Source: Colwellia sp. (GTDB taxonomy: Bacteria > Pseudomonadota > Gammaproteobacteria > Enterobacterales > Alteromonadaceae). Taken from it: 64,000 nt of DNA. The translations under genes and the position numbers were made by a program. Shown one piece after another: positions 58,267 to 64,000 of this stretch; position 1 is the stretch's first letter, and each line of letters opens with the position of its first letter. The notes below the pieces were generated by a model. The model ran no database searches. It was not told where the DNA came from and saw nothing but the letters and a program-made list of their open reading frames with translations. The DNA lies in assembly GCA_013215385.1 (NCBI GenBank), contig JABSOY010000006.1, forward strand, positions 421,714-485,713, read 5' to 3'.

Positions 58267-59385
58267 CTAAGCAAGCTGGGTTAAGAAACGTTGCCAATGT
58301 TGTTGTTGCTCTGCAAGATGCTGCTTAAATTCTTGGTACTGTGCAGCTAACTCTGAACTTTCAACTTCCGCGATCAACTTATCACGTCTACTGGCAAGTA
58401 GTTTTTTACGAACATCATAATAATCATTAATTCTGTTAATTAATAAATCATATTCTTGCTGAAGCTTTTCACGCATTTGTTCGGCATTAGGGTGGGACAA
58501 TAGCTTTTGTTGGTTACGTTTGAGAACCATCGCTAAACGAGCTTTTTCAATTTTATCATCCGAGTAACTACGAAGTTTTGAGGTCAGCTTCAAAAATTCA
58601 CAGCCTTTAATTAACCACTTAGTTGGGTCAAACTGCCACCAACGTATACCATTTCGATAATCGTTTTCAAATATATGATGGTAATTGTGGTAACCCTCGC
58701 CAAAGGTTAAAAAAGCGAGGAAACCATTATCTCGGGCGGTATTCCTTTCAGTGTAAGTTTGTTTGCCCCAAATATGCGCTAAGGAATTAATAAAAAAAGT
58801 GGTGTGGTGGTTCAAAACTAAACGTAAAACGCCTACTAAAAGCAAGCTACTAATTATATCACCGTGCCATAAACCAAATAGAATAGGTACGCCAAAATTC
58901 ATCAGTATGGTAAGTAATAAATAGTTTCTGTGTTGCCACATAACAATGGGATCTTTTTGTAAATCACGAGTATTGTCATAGTCAGTATAGCGATGTGCTT
59001 GGTATTCTCGCAGCATCCAACCTATGTGCGAGTACCAAAAGCCCTTCTTTGCGGAATAGGGGTCTTTATCGTTATTATCAACATGTTTATGATGAATTCG
59101 ATGATCTGACGACCAGTGTAAAATACTATTTTGCAGAGCAAATGCTCCACCAAGTGCAAAAATAAAGCGTAATGACCAATGCGCTTGGTAAGTTTTGTGG
59201 GACCATAATCGATGATATCCCGCAGTAATCGACATACCACAATAAATAAAACAGCATAATGCGACAACAATTTCAGTGGTATCAAAGCCGTGAGTCATAG
59301 CTCGGTAAGGAATTCCAATAGCGGCGACCATAAAGGTCATTAAAAATACGCTAAGGTTTAACCAAACGATTTTAGGTTTGTTCAT
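58267..59385 (-). CDS. Acyl-CoA/acyl-lipid delta-9 fatty acid desaturase
   Basis: 372 residues from the ATG at 59385 (MNKPKIVWLNLSVF); an ATG 11 codons earlier (59418) is possible. The three His boxes of the membrane desaturases are in place: HRLWSH near 59, HRIHHKH near 97, and HNYHH near 233, which together hold two irons. Four or more TM segments. It makes unsaturated fatty acids with O2, suiting a cold-adapted organism. The extended C-terminal helix (about 300-372) is charged. It faces fabR across a FabR-type palindrome. Confidence 0.92.
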   Translation of the reverse strand: MNKPKIVWLNLSVFLMTFMVAAIGIPYRAMTHGFDTTEIVVALCCFIYCGMSITAGYHRLWSHKTYQAHWSLRFIFALGGAFALQNSILHWSSDHRIHHKHVDNNDKDPYSAKKGFWYSHIGWMLREYQAHRYTDYDNTRDLQKDPIVMWQHRNYLLLTILMNFGVPILFGLWHGDIISSLLLVGVLRLVLNHHTTFFINSLAHIWGKQTYTERNTARDNGFLAFLTFGEGYHNYHHIFENDYRNGIRWWQFDPTKWLIKGCEFLKLTSKLRSYSDDKIEKARLAMVLKRNQQKLLSHPNAEQMREKLQQEYDLLINRINDYYDVRKKLLASRRDKLIAEVESSELAAQYQEFKQHLAEQQQHWQRFLTQLA

Positions 59386-59426
59386 GTAATAGAGGTTCCA
59401 TAATAAAAAGTTTAACATTAACTTTC

Positions 59427-59444
59427 AGTGTACACGTGTACTCT
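59427..59444. promoter_or_regulatory. Probable FabR operator
   Basis: AGTGTACACGTGTACTCT, with a perfect 12-bp core palindrome (GTACACGTGTAC, 59430-59441) and one mismatch in the outer arms. It resembles the FabR site known from E. coli and Vibrio. It lies 42 bases before the desaturase ATG (59385) and 163 before fabR, so it probably controls the desaturase. Confidence 0.75.
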
Positions 59445-59606
59445 ATTTTAGCTTTGATCACTTTTCAGTCAAGAGAATATTGATTATAATTTTACAATAA
59501 ATCACGTTACGCATTATTAAAGGTGTAACGTCAGTCATTAGAGATCTAGTAAATAGATGAAAATTCAGTATGATATAAACAAGCTAAAGAACAGGTCTAT
59601 CAAGTT

Positions 59607-60230
59607 ATGAGTGGTATTAGAGCACAACAAAAAGAAAAAACACGTCGACAATTAATTGATGCCGCCTTAGGGCAGTTAAGTAGTGAACGAAGTTTTTCTA
59701 GTTTGAGCTTACGAGAAGTCGCTAAAGAGGCCGGCTTAGCGCCAACATCATTTTACCGACATTTCTCTGATATGGACGAATTAGGTTTAACGCTGGTAGA
59801 TGAAGCGGGATTAACTTTACGTCAATTAATGAGACAAGCACGGCAGCGTATCGCGAAAGGCGGATCAGTTATACAAATTTCAGTGGTAACTTTTATGGAG
59901 TTCATCGTAAATAACGGCAATATTTTCCGATTACTTTTAAGAGAGCGTTCTGGAACTTCATCGGCTTTTCGTGCTGCGGTTAATCGTGAAGTACGTTATT
60001 TCACGCTGGAGTTATGTGACTACTTACAACAAGCAAATAAACTGAATGCCTCAGTAGCTTTTTTACAAGCGGATGCTGCGGTCACTATTGTGTTCAGCGC
60101 TGGCTCCGATGCTTTAGATGCGGATAAAAAAGATCGTCAACAAATAGCGATGCGAACAATACAGCAATTACGCTTTATTGCCCGCGGTGCCGCAGAGGTA
60201 AGCCAACGAAAAGAGAAAGGGAAAAACTAG
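59607..60230 (+). CDS. fabR: Unsaturated fatty acid repressor FabR (TetR family)
   Basis: 207 residues. The TetR helix-turn-helix ([20 protein letters not shown] near 32-51) and the block [18 protein letters not shown] near 72-89 are almost the same as E. coli FabR. FabR reads the balance of saturated and unsaturated acyl chains and represses fabA/fabB-type genes; here it is placed to repress the desaturase. It ends 2 bases from the trmA stop. Confidence 0.94.
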   Translation: MSGIRAQQKEKTRRQLIDAALGQLSSERSFSSLSLREVAKEAGLAPTSFYRHFSDMDELGLTLVDEAGLTLRQLMRQARQRIAKGGSVIQISVVTFMEFIVNNGNIFRLLLRERSGTSSAFRAAVNREVRYFTLELCDYLQQANKLNASVAFLQADAAVTIVFSAGSDALDADKKDRQQIAMRTIQQLRFIARGAAEVSQRKEKGKN

Positions 60231-60232
60231 CC

Positions 60233-61330
60233 TTATTTTTTTCGAGAAAGTACGACGCCTGTTTCTACGTGATGGGTGTAAGGGAATTGATCGAATAATG
60301 CGAATTTCTCAATATTATGCGTTTTAGCCAATTCAGTTAAATTATCTTTTAGTGTTTCAGGGTTACAGGAAATATAAACAATATGTTCAAAGCGACTAAC
60401 TAATTCAACACTATCAGGATCCAGCCCCGCTCTTGGTGGATCTACCAATACTGTATCGTAGTTATAGCTTTTTAAATCAAATCCTTCTAAACGACGAAAC
60501 TCTCGTTCACCATTCATCGCTTGACTAAATTCTTCACTCGACATTCTAACAATATCAACATTATCAAGGTGATTGGCAGCTATGTTAGTTTGAGCTGATT
60601 TTACAGAGGTTTTAGATATTTCAGTGCCTAAAACACGATCAAAGTTTTCAGCTAAAGCAATGCTAAAATTACCATTACCGCAGTACAGCTCAATTAGATC
60701 TCCACCGATATTTTGTGTTGCTTGTTTAGCCCATAAAAGCATTTTTTCATTTACATGGCCGTTAGGTTGAGTAAAGCTGTTTTCTACTTGTTGGTATATA
60801 TAGGTTTTATCGCCAACCGTTAATTTCTCGGTTACAAAGTCTTTATCAAGAATGAATTTTTGCTTCTTAGCCCGGCCAATAAGATCTACAGGTGCAATTG
60901 CTGATAATGTAGCTTTCAAAAGGGCAGCTTCAGCTAACCATTGTTCATCTAATTGTTTGTGATATAACAAACTAATGAGAAGTTCACCGCTAAGCGTTGA
61001 TAAAAAATCAACCTGAAATAATCTAAGGCGTAATGTCGGCTTATCTTTTATTTCATTAAGCAATGCGTGCATCGCCTGATTAATTAATTCGCTTGCAACC
61101 GGGAAGGCGTCAACTCGATATTTTTCCTTAGTCTTGCTATTAAACATGATGTAAAACAAATCGTCTCCGTCATGCCAAACACGAAACTCAGCTCTCAAAC
61201 GATAATTTAATGGTTCAGAACGAAAAACATCGAAAGTAGGTAAGTCAAAGTCACTAAATAACTTAGCAATATCATCTTGTTTATCCTCAAGTTGTTTATT
61301 ATAAAATTGAGGAGCGATGTGACTAAACAT
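60233..61330 (-). CDS. trmA: tRNA (uracil-5-)-methyltransferase TrmA
   Basis: 365 residues, as in E. coli. Makes m5U54 in the T loop of tRNA with SAM. Visible are the SAM motif [21 protein letters not shown] near 216-236, the VDPPRAGL motif near 297, and YISCNPETL with the catalytic Cys near 324 and the following [24 protein letters not shown]. The fabR-trmA neighbourhood is also that of E. coli. It lacks the TRAM and iron-sulfur parts of RlmC/RlmD. Confidence 0.96.
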   Translation of the reverse strand: MFSHIAPQFYNKQLEDKQDDIAKLFSDFDLPTFDVFRSEPLNYRLRAEFRVWHDGDDLFYIMFNSKTKEKYRVDAFPVASELINQAMHALLNEIKDKPTLRLRLFQVDFLSTLSGELLISLLYHKQLDEQWLAEAALLKATLSAIAPVDLIGRAKKQKFILDKDFVTEKLTVGDKTYIYQQVENSFTQPNGHVNEKMLLWAKQATQNIGGDLIELYCGNGNFSIALAENFDRVLGTEISKTSVKSAQTNIAANHLDNVDIVRMSSEEFSQAMNGEREFRRLEGFDLKSYNYDTVLVDPPRAGLDPDSVELVSRFEHIVYISCNPETLKDNLTELAKTHNIEKFALFDQFPYTHHVETGVVLSRKK

Positions 61331-61576
61331 ATATAAGCCTTATAATAGGAGGTAATAAGCTGAGGTTATACTCAAATTTACTGAGTATAGATTGAGGCGC
61401 AGAGTTTAGCGGCTATGATTACTTTGTCTAGTTATTTGTCAATAAATTCATAATCAACTTACAGATTATAGGCTAAAGGTTTCCGAATAAATGCCGATAT
61501 AATAACCATCTTTAACATAATGATCATTAGGTCTTTGATCGTATTTAATTAATCTATAATTAAATATCGGAGGTAT

Positions 61577-62824
61577 ATGATGAACAAAATTGATAACCCA
61601 GTAACGATGCCAAATTATTTAGGGCACGGCCGTCAAGCACAGCAAATGAAAAACGATTCGGTTAAAGAGCACATGTCTGAACAGTCTTTTGACAAGCTTG
61701 CTTTGAATAATCGTACCGCTATAAGCATGAAAATAGTCTTCCAATCAGTTTCAAGTCAAATATCAGCACGATTTGAAAAATCAACTTATCGACCAGATGA
61801 GAGCAATACGATAGCCGCTAGTAAAATGTTTAGTACACCTTTAGCTGACAATGAAGCCACAGCGGGATTTTTCGATTTTGAAAAAGTCGCCAAAACTATT
61901 ATGGATTTTGTTGGCGGTAGTATTATAGCCGCGAAAGCTGGTGGTGCCAGTGACGATGAATTAAAGGAAATGTTTGAGCAAGGGCGAGCAGGAGCGAACT
62001 TAGGAATCGACCAAGCCCTTGGAGATCTAAAAGACATGGCAATGCTCGATGACGGTTTAACCAAAGGTATAGAAAAAAGCAGGGATATCGTTAATACCAA
62101 CTTAGATGACCTATATGAACAGATGTTTCCGACAGACAAAGTTCCGAATGCTACTAAGATAAAATTGGACAGTGAGCTATATGTAAGTAATTCAAAAAGT
62201 AGTGATCTAACCATAACAACTACGGATGGTGATATTGTTTCGATTTCATTTAGTGAATTACAAGAGACAGCGACGAAAGAACGTTATCAATATGCCGAAA
62301 ATGGCAAAGGTGCATCTGAGAACTATAGTATGGCAAGTAGCCAATACCATGAAGTTAATTTTTCATACAGTGTTGAAGGAGAACTCGATGATGATGAAAA
62401 AGCAGCTATTGAAGCACTCATTAAAGATGTTAATTCACTACAGAAAGATTTTTTTAGCGGTAACGTAGATAAAGCGTTTGAAAAAGCACTTGAGCTCGGG
62501 TTTGACAACGAGCAAATTGCTAATTTTAGTATGGACTTACAGCACACACAAACGAGTTATGTCAGTCAAACTTATATAGAAGTCTCAGAATTTGATGAAA
62601 ATCTCTTAACAAGCACAGAAAAAGAGTTGAAACCATTGATAGATTTTTTAGATCAATTTAAACAGTTACAAGAAACAGCTGAAAAGCTCCTCTCGAAAAA
62701 TGACGATAGCTTTGGTCAATTACTAGCAGCCGTGTTTACTGCTGAATTTGGTGATGATAAAGAAGCAAAAGGGAAATTTGATAAAGTAATAGGAACAATC
62801 AAATCAGAGCATGCACAATCATAA
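61577..62824 (+). CDS. DUF5610-like protein
   Basis: 415 residues, no signal peptide or TM. The part near 98-180 (FFDFEKVAKTIMDFVGGSII, then GASDDELKEMFEQGRAGANLGI and KGIEKSRDIV) resembles the DUF5610 domain of Shewanella and Vibrio proteins. The rest is helical and acidic with a beta-rich stretch near 200-270. The function is unknown. An AT-rich promoter region of 246 bases lies upstream, with a GGAGG ribosome site just before the ATG, and a strong terminator follows, so it is a single-gene unit. Confidence 0.75.
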   Translation: MMNKIDNPVTMPNYLGHGRQAQQMKNDSVKEHMSEQSFDKLALNNRTAISMKIVFQSVSSQISARFEKSTYRPDESNTIAASKMFSTPLADNEATAGFFDFEKVAKTIMDFVGGSIIAAKAGGASDDELKEMFEQGRAGANLGIDQALGDLKDMAMLDDGLTKGIEKSRDIVNTNLDDLYEQMFPTDKVPNATKIKLDSELYVSNSKSSDLTITTTDGDIVSISFSELQETATKERYQYAENGKGASENYSMASSQYHEVNFSYSVEGELDDDEKAAIEALIKDVNSLQKDFFSGNVDKAFEKALELGFDNEQIANFSMDLQHTQTSYVSQTYIEVSEFDENLLTSTEKELKPLIDFLDQFKQLQETAEKLLSKNDDSFGQLLAAVFTAEFGDDKEAKGKFDKVIGTIKSEHAQS

Positions 62825-62849
62825 ATTAGCAATTTTTACATCTTGCAAA

Positions 62850-62877
62850 AGAAACCCGCATTTAAGCGGGTTTTTTA
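62850..62877 (+). terminator. Terminator after the DUF5610-like gene
   Basis: An 8-bp stem (AAACCCGC 62852-62859 with GCGGGTTT 62866-62873), a 6-base loop and a T run. Confidence 0.93.
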
Positions 62878-62903
62878 ATGGAACTTAAAGGTTAGCTATA
62901 ATG

Positions 62904-63350
62904 CTAATCTTCATCGTTACTTTTTTCAGGACGATCTTTAGCTTCACGAACTTTCAACGTACGTTGTTGAAACTCAGTATCGTTCAAAGATGAAACGGCG
63001 TTATCAGCATCATCTGCAGACATTTCAACAAAACCAAAACCACGACGTTTACCCGTGTGTTTATCTTTCATTAAACGGACTGAATGAACTTGGCCGTGTT
63101 CAGAAAACAACTCTCTTACTGAAGATTCGTTAGCTCTATACGGTAAATTTCCTACGTATAATGTTTTGACTTCATCAGTCTCAGTTTCTTCTGAAGAAGA
63201 TGAACCAATGAGAGGAGCAATAAAAGCAGCAACTAAAACGAATGCAGCAGTAACCATCGGCGCTGTATCGCCAACGATAGCTGATAAAAAATATGCAACT
63301 ACAGCTAATACGATTGCTACGATAAATGTTAAACCTTGGGGAGACTTCAT
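62904..63350 (-). CDS. Membrane-anchored RRM RNA-binding protein
   Basis: 148 residues. Two hydrophobic segments at about 8-27 and 31-50 form a hairpin, followed by an acidic linker (SSSSEETETDE) and one RRM at about 62-138. RNP2 (LYVGNL near 64-69) and RNP1 (RRGFGFVEM near 102-110) are intact, so RNA binding is expected. RRM proteins of this size occur in cyanobacteria and marine gammaproteobacteria, often cold-induced. The TM hairpin would hold it at the inner membrane. The 330 bases upstream of it hold no other gene. Confidence 0.88.
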   Translation of the reverse strand: MKSPQGLTFIVAIVLAVVAYFLSAIVGDTAPMVTAAFVLVAAFIAPLIGSSSSEETETDEVKTLYVGNLPYRANESSVRELFSEHGQVHSVRLMKDKHTGKRRGFGFVEMSADDADNAVSSLNDTEFQQRTLKVREAKDRPEKSNDED

Positions 63351-63683
63351 ATATGAATACCTAATTATTATTTTAAATTCAAAATTAAAAAACTAAATTG
63401 CGATTCCATGTTACCTAGCTTTGAGTGTTGTGCAACAGTTGTGACAATATAAGTGTAAATTTCCTACAAATAACACTGCTTCTATATAGCAAAAACTAAA
63501 AAGTTAGCTAGACTTACTGAACTGAGGCAAATAAACGAAAGTTAAAACATACTTAGATATCTATATTGGACACTATCCCATAGATCATCACGCAGTACAC
63601 AAGATGTTTTTTAGGCGAATAGATAACAAATTCTTCTGATTGTTTTTATTTTGAGCGAACAAACAAAAAGATGAAAAAAGTAC

Positions 63684-63711
63684 TTGAACCTTTGAAGAAA
63701 GTGTCTAGAAT
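63684..63711 (+). promoter_or_regulatory. rRNA-type promoter 1
   Basis: TTGAAC (63684-63689), a 16-base spacer and TAGAAT (63706-63711), followed by GCGCTCC, a GC-rich discriminator like that of E. coli rrn P1. A-tracts upstream (near 63660-63680) can act as an UP element. The rRNA genes would lie beyond the window. Confidence 0.72.
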
Positions 63712-63867
63712 GCGCTCCAGTTCCAAGGGGTAACCCAAACGGACGTTTTGATAAGTTAACTTCTCTACTTTCTTAATAAAGAGCAGAGCTAAATAGTTAA
63801 TTTAACGTTTACTTTTAATTAGGTTATGAAGCTTCAAAAGAAACTTCAAATCAAGTTAAATAAAACG

Positions 63868-63895
63868 TTGACATCGAAACTGAGACGCGTAGAAT
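63868..63895 (+). promoter_or_regulatory. rRNA-type promoter 2
   Basis: TTGACA (63868-63873), a 16-base spacer and TAGAAT (63890-63895), followed by GCGCATC. It has the same -10 and discriminator as the first promoter, 184 bases downstream of it. The last 105 bases are the start of an rrn leader. Confidence 0.8.
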
Positions 63896-63978
63896 GCGCA
63901 TCTCGCTTCAAGGAGCCATCAGCCACACGGTTGATTAAGCCTGAAGCAACGAAGCAAAGCGAATGAGATTTTGTTTCG

Positions 63979-63997
63979 GTTAACTCTTTGAGTTAAC
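63979..63997 (+). repeat. Inverted repeat in the rrn leader
   Basis: GTTAACTC (63979-63986) and GAGTTAAC (63990-63997) pair perfectly around TTT. It may belong to the leader hairpin near boxA/boxB antitermination signals, which continue past the window. Confidence 0.55.
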
Positions 63998-64000
63998 GTT

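Noticed and set aside
63351..64000. tRNA or 16S rRNA gene in the last 650 bases
   Set aside because: No cloverleaf or 16S start is visible; only the promoters and the beginning of a leader are inside the window.

Overview
The window reads as AT-rich chromosome from a marine gammaproteobacterium of the Alteromonadales, most like Colwellia/Thalassotalea (Colwelliaceae). The grounds are a full MSHA pilus locus with Vibrio/Shewanella-type gene order, a MotX sodium-motor gene beside rnr-rlmB-rpsF, a PEP-CTERM protein, and an sthA/desaturase/fabR/trmA cluster leading into rRNA promoters. This assignment is inference from gene content and protein similarity I recognise. There is no rRNA gene inside the window to confirm it. 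I saw no insertion sequence, prophage, CRISPR array, tRNA or plasmid gene.

Layout. 1-5916: the end of an outer-membrane porin-like gene, a small PstS-like periplasmic protein, a chemotaxis receptor, then (minus strand) an HD-GYP and a GGDEF protein, then motX: a motility and c-di-GMP neighbourhood. 5998-11053: rnr, rlmB and the rpsF-priB-rpsR-rplI ribosomal operon, closed by a strong terminator. 11175-12107 (minus): a PLP enzyme of the ACC deaminase/D-cysteine desulfhydrase family. 12223-33226: the MSHA type IV pilus locus, in the order mshI, PilN-like, J, K, L, M, N, E, G, F, B, A, [PglL-like ligase on the minus strand], second mshA-like pilin, C, D, O, P, [PEP-CTERM protein], Q. 33459-44524: mreBCD, maf, rng, yhdP, a nitrilase-family gene and tldD, the usual gammaproteobacterial order. 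44896-47725: a small exported CxxC protein and a histidine-rich TonB receptor behind a perfect palindrome resembling a Zur operator. 47803-50507: a CvfB-like S1 protein, a TerB-like protein and a NagX-like membrane protein. 50776-55203: an RND efflux pair. 55373-56676: two small lipoproteins and an exported histidine phosphatase. 56722-61330: sthA, a fatty acid desaturase, fabR and trmA. 61577-63350: a DUF5610-like protein and a membrane-anchored RRM protein. The last 320 bases carry two tandem rRNA-type promoters whose rRNA genes lie beyond the window.

Working together. The left end and the MSHA locus are linked through c-di-GMP: a cyclase and a phosphodiesterase lie beside motor and chemotaxis genes, and the MSHA ATPase MshE carries the N-terminal repeats that bind c-di-GMP in its family. 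The most unusual part is the MSHA locus. It has two major-type pilins flanking a probable pilin O-oligosaccharyltransferase, a self-contained PEP-CTERM gene between mshP and mshQ, and a MshQ with two tandem LamG modules. Other points worth checking are an rnr gene whose conserved N-terminus starts at a CTG codon, a Zur-like palindrome that overlaps the start codon of the gene it should control, and a FabR-type palindrome between the desaturase and fabR.
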